Shown in pieces: positions 1 to 6,934 of a stretch of 64,000 nucleotides of DNA. Within the stretch, counting starts at the first letter, position 1, and the number at the start of each line of letters is the position of its first letter. Below the pieces are notes generated by a model that had not been told where the DNA came from, ran no database searches, and worked only from the letters and a program-made list of their open reading frames with translations. The DNA is from an uncultured Lachnospiraceae bacterium. GTDB taxonomy: Bacteria > Bacillota > Clostridia > Lachnospirales > Lachnospiraceae. Position numbers and translations under genes: made by a program. The stretch spans positions 248,001 to 312,000 of the forward strand of contig CAJUEW010000001.1 in assembly GCA_910585465.1 (NCBI GenBank), in the 5' to 3' direction.

Positions 1-1517
1 GCAATCGCAGTCATTTCCTTATAATAGCAAGGAATATTCAATTTTTCAGCCACTGCCTGCCCGATTTGTTTTCCTGCTGTTCCATGTTCACGGGCAATCG
101 TGATAATAACGCCGGGAGTGGAAGCCTGTATTGTCTGTCTGCCTGTTTCCGGCTGTGACTTCTGTTTCTCTTGTTCCAGGGTTTTCCATAACTTTATCAT
201 AACAATGCCTGTAATGGAGACAGCAATGACATCAGCAATGGGGGCAGCCCAGAAAATACCTGTAACACCGCCGAAAACCGGAACAATGAGTGAAAAGACA
301 ATAAGCAGTACATCTCTTAAAACAGATAAAGGCGCCGCTGCTTTTGCGTGTCCTATAGATTGGAGGAAAATAGCACAAACCTTTTGCACACATGTAAAAA
401 TAATCAGGGAAAGGTAAATACGCAAACACAAAACGGCGAATTGTGTATAAAGCTCTCCGTCCGCGCCGAACATCTGAATGAATAGCAGCGGAAATGCTTC
501 AAACAGGATGGTACATATGGCACAGACAATGAACGTCCATTTCATTATAAGCTTTAACAGCTCCTGTACCCTGTCAAACTGCCTTGCGCCATAGTTATAC
601 CCTACGATTGGCTGCGCTCCGGCCGCAATGCCAATGGCAATATTTAAGACAATCTGAAATAATTTCATAATAACAACAAATGCTGCCAAGGGAATGTCCG
701 CGCCATAAACCGAGGCGGCACCGTATTTTACAAGCAGTATATTGTTTATGACAGTAATAATTACGATAGACAGCTGTGTCAGGAAGCTGGAAGTGCCCAA
801 AGCCATAACACGCTTCAAAATTCCTGTATTGGGGCGAAAACTTTTCAGGGAAATTTTAAAGGTCCTGCTTCTTGTCAAATATAAAACACAGATCAGAAAG
901 CTGACAAACTGCCCTAATATGGTTGCATATGCGGCTCCCTTAATTCCCAGCCCTAAAACAAAGATTGCCACCGGGTCACCTATGATGTTAATAACTGCAC
1001 CGACTAACATAGCACACATGGCATAACGGGGACTTCCGTCCGCACGGATGATGGACGCAAGCGTATTCTGTACTAAAGCGAAGGGCATCATGGCATAAAT
1101 AATAAACCCGTAGTCATGTGCCAGTGATAAGTTTGCGTCTGTGGCACCGATTAACCGCAACAGCCGGTCGCCCCCAAAATAACTGACCAAGATAATGACC
1201 GCGCCGCAGAGAAAAGAACCCAATATGCTGTTCCCCACACTGGTATGAATATCCTGTGTTTCATTTTTTCCTAAAGAAACACTCAGCTCAGCAGCAGCGC
1301 CGTCACCAAAAAACAACGACACGCCCCAGCCAACCACCGTAATCGGAAAAATAACTCCTGTTGCGGCATTTCCTAAGTACCCAACTCCGTTCCCTACGAA
1401 AATCTGGTCTACAATATTGTAGAGACAGGAAATAATCAGCGAGAAGATACAGGGTATCGCAAATTGCTTCAGTAATACACCGACTTTCTCTGTGCCTAAA
1501 TAATTGTTTTGTTTCAT
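1..1517 (-). CDS. MATE efflux transporter fused to a cytidylate-kinase-like domain (partial, runs off left edge)
   Basis: I translated this open frame from the ATG at 1517; a good AGGAGG site lies just upstream. The first ~450 codons read as a 12-segment MATE-family Na+/H+-coupled multidrug or metabolite exporter, with a typical opening (LLKQFAIPCI), an NIVDQIFVG motif and a second MatE half containing GAQPIVGYNYGA. The frame then continues through a short polar linker (about residues 450-467) into GVIITIAREHGTAGKQIGQ and AEKLNIPCYYKEM. That is the P-loop start of the cytidylate kinase-like family (Cytidylate_kin2). The reading frame has no stop before position 3, so at least 505 residues are encoded and the kinase domain is cut by the window edge. 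The N-terminal part is a secure MATE call. The fusion is seen directly; its function (substrate modification coupled to export, or regulation) is unknown. Confidence 0.85.
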   Translation of the reverse strand, partial: MKQNNYLGTEKVGVLLKQFAIPCIFSLIISCLYNIVDQIFVGNGVGYLGNAATGVIFPITVVGWGVSLFFGDGAAAELSVSLGKNETQDIHTSVGNSILGSFLCGAVIILVSYFGGDRLLRLIGATDANLSLAHDYGFIIYAMMPFALVQNTLASIIRADGSPRYAMCAMLVGAVINIIGDPVAIFVLGLGIKGAAYATILGQFVSFLICVLYLTRSRTFKISLKSFRPNTGILKRVMALGTSSFLTQLSIVIITVINNILLVKYGAASVYGADIPLAAFVVIMKLFQIVLNIAIGIAAGAQPIVGYNYGARQFDRVQELLKLIMKWTFIVCAICTILFEAFPLLFIQMFGADGELYTQFAVLCLRIYLSLIIFTCVQKVCAIFLQSIGHAKAAAPLSVLRDVLLIVFSLIVPVFGGVTGIFWAAPIADVIAVSITGIVMIKLWKTLEQEKQKSQPETGRQTIQASTPGVIITIAREHGTAGKQIGQAVAEKLNIPCYYKEMTAI

Positions 1518-1534
1518 AAATACCTCCTGTTTTT

Positions 1535-1666
1535 CTACAGACAAAAACAGCACATGCCTCTGCATGTGCCACACAAATTAAACACGCGCCACATGCGGAA
1601 TCTTTCTGTACCGTAATCAGATTTACGTGCAAAGCACCACATGTGTCGTTGAATGACTGTATTCAT
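1535..1666 (-). CDS. Putative 43-residue leader peptide upstream of the MATE fusion gene
   Basis: This short frame opens at an ATG at 1666, eight bases after an AAGG, and stops at a TAG at 1537-1535, 17 bases before the MATE start codon. It is rich in Cys, Arg and Trp near its end (RMWRVF, GMCCFCL). Its last third runs through the perfect hairpin at 1550-1569, so a translating ribosome would cover or melt that stem. This is the geometry of ribosome-mediated attenuators in front of resistance genes. There is no family match I can name, and coding is inferred only from position. Confidence 0.35.
   Translation of the reverse strand: MNTVIQRHMWCFARKSDYGTERFRMWRVFNLCGTCRGMCCFCL
1550..1569 (-). 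terminator. Attenuator-like hairpin in the MATE leader
   Basis: GCACATGC and GCATGTGC form a perfect 8-bp stem with a 4-base loop. On the minus strand the stem is followed by a T-rich run (TGTTTTTGT). Another GCATGTG lies upstream in the same leader (near 1590-1597) and can pair with the first arm, which would disrupt the stem. The hairpin therefore looks like the terminator half of a terminator/antiterminator switch. Confidence 0.5.
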
Positions 1667-1752
1667 TTTTTAACCTTGATGAGCATATCAAAATCAGTTT
1701 TCAAAAGTCAGAAAAGCTGAAATTGCGCTTAATAGCTGCAGGTTGTATCCAT

Positions 1753-1781
1753 ATTATAGATAAAAACAAATTGCTTTTCAA
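1753..1781 (-). promoter_or_regulatory. Sigma-A promoter for the MATE fusion gene
   Basis: On the minus strand, TTGAAA (1781-1776) is followed after 17 bases by a consensus TATAAT (1758-1753). Transcription would start near 1746, giving a leader of about 230 nt in front of the gene, long enough for the leader frame and attenuator. I see no other gene in 1667-1976. Confidence 0.6.
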
Positions 1782-1909
1782 AGGGTTTTTTAACCAAAAA
1801 GTAAAAAAAAGGTGAACAATTATTTATCATTTTTTTAAGTAATATTGAAATGTATGTACTTTTTATTGCTTCTATTTCAGACAACATTTCCTATAACCAG
1901 TGGAGGCAT

Positions 1910-1938
1910 TTGTCAGCAGGTACTTTTTCTGCTACAAT
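1910..1938 (+). promoter_or_regulatory. Sigma-A promoter for the small membrane protein gene
   Basis: TTGTCA (1910-1915), a 17-base spacer and TACAAT (1933-1938) precede the ATG at 1977 by about 40 bases. A GGAGG lies just before that start codon. Confidence 0.6.
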
Positions 1939-1976
1939 AAGGGCAATAGATTGAAATTTGAAACGGAGGCCCAAAT

Positions 1977-2549
1977 ATGGAAACAGCGGATGCTAAAAAA
2001 ATGCGGAATATTACAAAATTAAAGCATGCGCAAAAAGTTTGGCGTTTTTGTGCAATTATCTGGCCGTTATTGTGCGTCTTTTTCTCAGGAGTCGTCCTGT
2101 GTGATTCTGCACGAAATGTAGATGAACGAATTGCTGATGCCTTCTTTATAATTATTCCCCTGATTTTTTTTACAATCGGAATGTCTGTCCGTCATCGTCT
2201 TATGAAGGAACAAGCATATGCCACCGCTTTTGCAAATGCTGTCGTTGTTTCCAATGAATTAATAATACGGTCAGGAAAACGCATTTTTTTCCCGGAATTT
2301 GAGTTTCAGGCCAATGAAACGATTTACAGAGTCAGACATCCTATAGGATGCAGCTACCGCATTGTGAGTGAAGGAAAAAGCGTAGACCTGTACTATAACC
2401 CAAACCACCCAGAACAATTTTATGTTCCAGTCATGCAAAAACATGATAACCGTGTGTCCCTGCTTTTATGCGGAATAGGCGTTGTATATCCAATTATCGG
2501 ACTGACTGCACCACTGATACGAGCAGCTCTTTTAGTGTTGAACGGTTAA
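1977..2549 (+). CDS. Small membrane protein with DUF3592-like middle domain
   Basis: This 190-residue protein has two hydrophobic segments near the N terminus (about residues 24-44 and 53-71) and one near the C terminus (about 158-185). Between them is a soluble, beta-rich stretch ending in VDLYYNPNHPEQFYV. A YxPxxP-like motif of this kind followed by a terminal helix is typical of DUF3592 proteins, which have no established function. The start is supported by a GGAGG and by its own promoter. The gene is monocistronic and convergent with the MATE gene at 2589. I cannot assign a role. Confidence 0.6.
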   Translation: METADAKKMRNITKLKHAQKVWRFCAIIWPLLCVFFSGVVLCDSARNVDERIADAFFIIIPLIFFTIGMSVRHRLMKEQAYATAFANAVVVSNELIIRSGKRIFFPEFEFQANETIYRVRHPIGCSYRIVSEGKSVDLYYNPNHPEQFYVPVMQKHDNRVSLLLCGIGVVYPIIGLTAPLIRAALLVLNG

Positions 2550-2588
2550 AAATTGACTGAAAATCATTATTTACATCATGTTTAAGTT

Positions 2589-3965
2589 TTATTTTCCACT
2601 TTTTCTTAACCGAGCGCCTGTACTTAAGAATCCCAGCTCTTTGCCCACAAGAACCACCGACACCAGAAACGCAGTCAGATCCGCAATCGGACCGGCAAGC
2701 AGGACACCCAAAATGCCAAACCACAGAGGCAGAATCAGAATCAGCGGAATCAGAAAAAACACCTGCCTTGTCATGGAAAGCACCAGTCCCTTCAAGGGTC
2801 TCCCAATAGAAGAAAAGAAACTGGAGGAAATCACCTGAACGCCGTTTATGATAACCATAAACAAAAAGATCCGCATAAACAGAACCGCAAAAGAAAAATA
2901 AAGCGGCTCCCCGTCCCCAAAGATCCTTACAATCTGACGGGGAAAAAGCTGAAACAACATAAAGCCTGCGGCGGAAACCACGAGATTCCAGCGGATGGTC
3001 AGAAGATATGCCCCTTTTACCCGGTCATATTTCCCTGCCCCGAAATTGTATCCCACAATAGGCTGCATTCCCTGGGAAAGTCCCACGATCACCGATAGCA
3101 GAATCGCATTTGTTTTCATTACAATCCCACAAGCCGCCAATGGAATTTCACTTCCATACTCCGACGCGGCACCATAGCAGGTAAGGGAATTATTTAAAAC
3201 AACCTGCACAAGCGTAATTGCGATCTGATTCAGGCTGCTGCTGATACCAATATACATGGTCCCAAGGCTTTCCTTAAGATTGGGGCGGAAACATTTTCTC
3301 TCCAGTCGGATATGTCCGAACCTCCACAAATACCTAAAGGCCATGGCAAAGGAAAGCATCTGCCCAAAAACCGTTGCAAGGGCGGCTCCTGTAATCCCCC
3401 AGTGAAATCCAAATATAAAAACCGGGTCCAGAATAGTATTGACAATGGCTCCTGCCACCATGCACAGCATGGAATACTTCGGCTTTCCGTCCGCCCGTAT
3501 CAGACTGCTCACCCCATTGGTAAAAATCAAAAGCGGCATTCCAAGCAGGATTATCCCTGCGTACCGTTCCGCATAGGGCAAAACCTCCTTCGTTGCTCCG
3601 AACAGCTTCAAAAGCGGCGTCAGAAAAAGCTCTCCCGCGGCCATATAGAGCATGCCTGCCAGAACCATAAGGGAAATTCCATTTCCCACAATCATTGCCC
3701 CTCGTTCCCTCTCCCCCTTTCCCAGAAAGACAGAAAAACGAGAGGCGCTCCCAATGCCAATTAAAAGAGCAATGGCCAGACAGATGGTGGAAAAGGGATA
3801 GGACACGTTCGTGGCCGCATTTCCCAGATATCCTACCCCCTGACCGATAAAAATCTGATCTACAATGTTATAAAGAGAGCCTACTAAGGTTGCCGTAATA
3901 CTTGGAACCGCAAAGCTTTTGAGCAGTGTTGAGATTTTTTCACTTCCCAATGGATTTTGATCCAT
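2589..3965 (-). CDS. MATE family efflux transporter
   Basis: This 458-residue integral membrane protein has about 12 hydrophobic segments in two MatE halves, the usual length for the family. Landmarks are LLKSFAVPSITATLVGSLYNIVDQIF at the N terminus and QGMQPIVGYNFGAGKYDRV opening the second half. It resembles the MATE part of the gene at the left edge. MATE proteins export cationic drugs or metabolites using an ion gradient; the substrate here is unknown. AAGGAGTGAG precedes the start. The gene lies 15 bases downstream of the decayed PTS/glucosidase locus on the same strand, so it may depend on that locus's promoter. Confidence 0.9.
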   Translation of the reverse strand: MDQNPLGSEKISTLLKSFAVPSITATLVGSLYNIVDQIFIGQGVGYLGNAATNVSYPFSTICLAIALLIGIGSASRFSVFLGKGERERGAMIVGNGISLMVLAGMLYMAAGELFLTPLLKLFGATKEVLPYAERYAGIILLGMPLLIFTNGVSSLIRADGKPKYSMLCMVAGAIVNTILDPVFIFGFHWGITGAALATVFGQMLSFAMAFRYLWRFGHIRLERKCFRPNLKESLGTMYIGISSSLNQIAITLVQVVLNNSLTCYGAASEYGSEIPLAACGIVMKTNAILLSVIVGLSQGMQPIVGYNFGAGKYDRVKGAYLLTIRWNLVVSAAGFMLFQLFPRQIVRIFGDGEPLYFSFAVLFMRIFLFMVIINGVQVISSSFFSSIGRPLKGLVLSMTRQVFFLIPLILILPLWFGILGVLLAGPIADLTAFLVSVVLVGKELGFLSTGARLRKSGK

Positions 3966-3980
3966 CCGGCCTCACTCCTT

Positions 3981-4620
3981 CTATAAACATTCTCCGTTTG
4001 TGGCAATCACCTGCTTATACCATTCAAAGGAGTCCTTTTTGCTTCTCTTTAGGGTTCCCGTACCGTCATTTTCCTTATCCACATAGATAAAGCCATAGCG
4101 CTTCTTCATTTCGCCGGTACTTGCACTGACCAAATCGATACAGCCCCATACCGTGTATCCCAAAAGCTCCACTCCGTCCAGATTTACCGCGTCCTTCATA
4201 GCCCTGATGTGCTCACGCAGATATTCAATCCGGTAGGTATCGTGAATCCTTCCGTCCTCGTCCGGCGTATCCACCGCGCCAAGTCCGTTTTCTACAATAA
4301 ATAACGGCTTCTGATAGCGGTCGTAGAGGGCATTCATAGTAATCCGAAGCCCAAGAGGATCAATCTGCCAGCCCCACTCGCTGACCTCCAGATATGGATT
4401 GCGCAATGAGGACATCACATTGCCTGTGGTTCTTTTCTTGCTTACCTCAGGGTCCGCACTGGTGAGCCTGGAGGAATAGTAGGAAAAGGAGATAAAATCT
4501 ACCGTATTCTCCTCTTGACTGCACATCCACAAAGAAATAATTTCCCTGGTCGCGCTCCATGGCGGCCCACACATCCCCGGGATTGCAGGTATAGGGATAG
4601 AAGCTGCCTGCCGCCAGCAT
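3981..4620 (-). pseudogene. Remnant of a GH1 6-phospho-beta-glucosidase
   Basis: Two pieces of a glycoside hydrolase family 1 enzyme can be read in different frames. The first, 4620 to about 4505, gives MLAAGSFYPYTCNPGDVWAA and on to DVQSRGEY. The second, from about 4505 to the stop at 3981, begins TVDFISFSYY and includes the nucleophile motif FIVENGLG. Intact family members are about 470-480 residues. Here the N-terminal half with the acid/base Glu is missing, and about 30 residues plus the frame are lost at the internal junction. The reading frame is therefore a decayed fragment. It was probably the hydrolase partner of the PTS gene whose start lies immediately upstream. Confidence 0.8.
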
Positions 4621-4621
4621 A

Positions 4622-4969
4622 CCCCAAAATGGGCTGGAAGGTTCCGGAGAGCAGATCCAGAAGCCTCGCTCCCAGGCTCATCTCTTTCGCCTCGCCTTCC
4701 TCTGTCTCTGCTCCCGACAGGTGGGCTTTTTCACACACCGCATCATAAACCTCGCCTACCTGGTTTCCGATCACTACCTGATACTGTCCGCCGGACTGAA
4801 TAACCGTCACAACGCCGTCCGTAGACTTCAGCACATCCGTATTTGCCTTTCCCTCGTCACGAAGCTGAAACCTCAGCCGGGTGATACAGTGGGGCAGACT
4901 TATAATATTGTCCCTTCCGCCTACGTTCTGGATAATAATTCTCGCCAATCCATCATACTTACTGGCCAT
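4622..4969 (-). pseudogene. Remnant of a beta-glucoside PTS transporter (EIIB domain only)
   Basis: About 116 codons encode a normal PTS EIIB domain of the glucose/beta-glucoside superfamily. The phosphoryl-carrying Cys28 is in SLPHCITRLRF, followed by the conserved GVVTVIQSGGQYQVVIG. The sequence then enters the first residues of the EIIC domain (LLDLLSGTFQPILG) and stops matching. The next bases belong to the middle of a GH1 gene in another frame. So EIIC, any EIIA and the start of the glucosidase, normally about 2.5 kb, are missing. AAGGAGGATGCGGTAAT precedes the start. Transport function must be lost. Confidence 0.8.
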
Positions 4970-5160
4970 ATTACCGCATCCTCCTTTTTTATTTTCTCTT
5001 GTCGTTTTGTGCCCTTCCCCGGCACCTCGTTATCTAGCCTATCACCTTTCTGCCTGCCTTTCCAATGAAAAAAAGTTGTGTTATAATTACTTTAAGTTGT
5101 CTTCTGTAAAGAAGAGAATGCGCATCCTATCCACGGGGGTATGGAAAAAGGGGGAAATAA

Positions 5161-5971
5161 TGAAAATACGACAGATCGAATACTTTCTTGAGGTAGAAAA
5201 GACCTTGAACATTACGAAAGCGGCTCAGAATATGTATGTCACCCAGACAGCCATCACAAAGCAGCTTCAGCTTTTGGAGGAGGAACTGGGCTTTGCTCTT
5301 TTTTCCCGGGAAAATAAAAGGATGCGTCTTACGGAAGGCGGTATTTTCTTTAAGGAGGAAGCCCTTCGTCTGATGCATCAGTACCATCTGACCCGTCAGA
5401 ATGTAGCCGCATACCGTTATGGAGAGGCCGGCTGTATAAATATCGGTTTTTTAAAAACCTTGATACCGAGCTGCTTCTGTCCTGCCTGTCCCCTTTCCGT
5501 GCCAGACATCCGGAAATCGAGGTCAACCTTTACGGACATTCCAACCAGACGCTCCATCAGCGGATTCAAAACGGCTCCCTCGATATCGGTTTTGGCTTTG
5601 CCATGCATAACAGCAGGTTTCATTACCATTCTCTGAAATCCTATCCTCTGGTTGTGCTTACCTCAAAGGAAAATCCTCTGGCCCAAAAACATGAGATCCC
5701 GGAGGGAGAGCTTAGAGATGTGCTCTTTGATGTCCGAAATTACCCGGAGGAGCATATTATGGATTTTGAAGGACTGCTGGTAAAAATTGCCTGCGGCTAT
5801 GGCTCTGCCATTGTACACCAGTTTGCGGAAGGGAACCGCTTTCCGGAATATGTAGTCTCCATTCCTCTCTCGCCCCCTCAGGAAAAAGCAATCTGCCTTA
5901 TTTACGACGATCACTACTGCCGGACCCGGGAATTATTTTTGAAGGCCTGCCATTTTAAAGCACTCCCCTAG
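5161..5971 (+). pseudogene. LysR family transcriptional regulator, interrupted by a frameshift
   Basis: The N-terminal winged helix (MKIRQIEYFLEVEKTLNITK, then AAQNMYVTQTAITKQLQLLE) and the linker are in one frame up to about 5455. The effector-binding part (LDTELLLSCLSPFRARHPEI, then LDIGFGFAMHNS and KIACGYGSAIVHQFAEG) continues in the -1 frame to the stop at 5971. The break is at TTTTTTAAAAA (5447-5457). Joined, the protein would be about 270 residues, slightly short for the family. The gene is divergent from the decayed beta-glucoside locus, so it probably once controlled it. A TATAAT at 5082-5087 may be its promoter. It is a pseudogene unless the slip site is used (see findings). Confidence 0.75.
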
Positions 5972-5998
5972 GGAACGTAAATATGTTATCTCAGTCAA

Positions 5999-6014
5999 CC
6001 TTACATAAAGAATG
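5999..6014 (+). repeat. Left terminal inverted repeat
   Basis: CCTTACATAAAGAATG matches the reverse complement of 12185-12200 at 15 of 16 positions. Scattered identity continues outward to a shared GTTAT at 5984-5988. It lies 28 bases after the LysR remnant stop codon. Confidence 0.65.
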
Positions 6015-6047
6015 ACATGAAAAAAGCAGTGCATTGGCGGTCGATTA

Positions 6048-6325
6048 CTCCGGCGAGACGGCGTGACCCATTATCAGTAGCGACTACCGAAAATACGAAC
6101 TTGGTTCCCAAAAGGGCGCACACCGCACTTGTGGACGATTAGAAGGCGTTTTCCGGGGCAGACAATATGAACTCCTTACCCTGCCTTGAAACAGAGGCCA
6201 GAGCATAGCAGAAAGCCCCTAATCATGCGGGGTTGGGGGCTGCTCCAAAACTCTAAATGTCCGCATGAGTGCCTCTGGCGAAACGGTACGCCCCTTTTCG
6301 GTAGCCGTTGCCGTAAATACAAATC
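6048..6325 (+). repeat. Two diverged direct repeats near the element's left end
   Basis: The unit CTCCGGCGAGACGGC..., ending ACCGAAAATACGAA (about 6048-6100), recurs as CTCTGGCGAAACGGT..., ending GCCGTAAATACAAA (about 6272-6325). The core GGCGAAACGGTA of the second copy is also present inverted near the right end (12157-12168). They may be accessory binding sites for transposition proteins, or relics of duplicated tnpV leaders. Confidence 0.5.
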
Positions 6326-6354
6326 TGGATATCAGACTTGATGGAGGTAACACT

Positions 6355-6741
6355 ATGAACAAACGGAAAGAGCGTATCCATGACGAGCAAACCGGCCTTG
6401 ATTATGTCCTTGCCGGGGACTACTACATTCCGACCATCGAACTGCCGGAGGACGATGACCGCCCTATCGGGAAGTGGGGACGGATGCACAGGCTGTATCT
6501 GGATGAAACGAACCCGTTTCTGCTGAACCACCTGACCTTGACGGGCAAGCTGCACACCTATCTCGCCGACATCAACGAACAGGCGCAGGACCGCTATCGG
6601 CTCATTGTCCGGCAAATGGCGGAGACTGAGGGCGTAACCGAGAAATTGAAACGGCAATCACAATGGGAGTGGGTCAAGAGCATGAACAGCATTGCCGACC
6701 GCGCTGAGGAAATCATCAGAGATGAGATGTATAACGCTTAG
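6355..6741 (+). CDS. tnpV: TnpV, transposon-encoded protein
   Basis: This 128-residue protein matches the TnpV family of Tn4451-type elements. The family hallmarks are present in order: GDYYIPTIELP (residues ~22-32), IGKWGRMHRLYLDE, LTLTGKLHTYLADI, GVTEKLKRQSQWEWVKSMN and a closing AEEIIRDEMYNA. Length is as expected. I chose the ATG at 6355 because a GGAGG lies eight bases upstream; an in-frame ATG at 6265 has no such site and reads through a repeat. TnpV is found in many clostridial integrative elements, but its biochemical role is not established. It supports classifying the surrounding 6.2 kb as mobile DNA. Confidence 0.85.
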   Translation: MNKRKERIHDEQTGLDYVLAGDYYIPTIELPEDDDRPIGKWGRMHRLYLDETNPFLLNHLTLTGKLHTYLADINEQAQDRYRLIVRQMAETEGVTEKLKRQSQWEWVKSMNSIADRAEEIIRDEMYNA

Positions 6742-6889
6742 GAGGGGCAAACCCCTTGCAAATGCGGCGGTGAAAACCAGCGAAAAGTGAAGAAAGGCTT
6801 ACTATATTAGAGAATCAACTTTTGAGTGTTTATACGTTACAAGAGTCACTTGCTATAAGTTTTTCCAGAAACAGACATATCCCATATTG

Positions 6890-6928
6890 CCACAAAAACG
6901 GAAAGTAGCTTTTACGGCTACCTTCCGT
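6890..6928 (-). terminator. Intrinsic terminator of the element-borne MATE gene
   Basis: ACGGAAAGTAGC (6898-6909) pairs with GCTACCTTCCGT (6917-6928), 12 pairs with one wobble. On the minus strand the stem is followed by TTTTTGT. It sits just past the stop codon of the MATE gene. Confidence 0.8.
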
Positions 6929-6934
6929 TTCTTG

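Larger units (their letters stand above)
5972..6354. other. Non-coding left end of the mobile element
   Basis: No convincing gene lies between the LysR remnant and tnpV. The stretch contains the left terminal inverted repeat (5999-6014) and two diverged direct copies of a ~50-base unit (about 6048-6100 and 6272-6325). Between them is a small GC-rich potential hairpin around 6212-6243 (AAAGCCCC with GGGGTTGGGGGCT). Confidence 0.5.

Noticed and set aside
1303..1632. 109-codon minus-strand frame overlapping the MATE start
   Set aside because: It uses another phase across the start of a clear MATE gene; the shorter leader frame at 1535-1666 fits the attenuator geometry better.
2543..2612. Terminator between the DUF3592-like gene and the second MATE gene
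   Set aside because: CGGTTAA and TTAACCG are 55 bases apart with an unstructured, AT-rich loop; too weak to support.
5603..5971. Separate 122-residue gene after the LysR start
   Set aside because: Its sequence is the normal effector domain of the LysR protein, displaced by one base; it has no ribosome binding site of its own.
6048..6325. CRISPR-like repeats at the left end of the element
   Set aside because: Only two diverged copies, no regular spacers and no cas genes anywhere in the window.
6265..6741. Upstream ATG for tnpV
   Set aside because: The extra 30 codons have no ribosome site and are encoded by one of the non-coding repeat copies; the ATG at 6355 has GGAGG.
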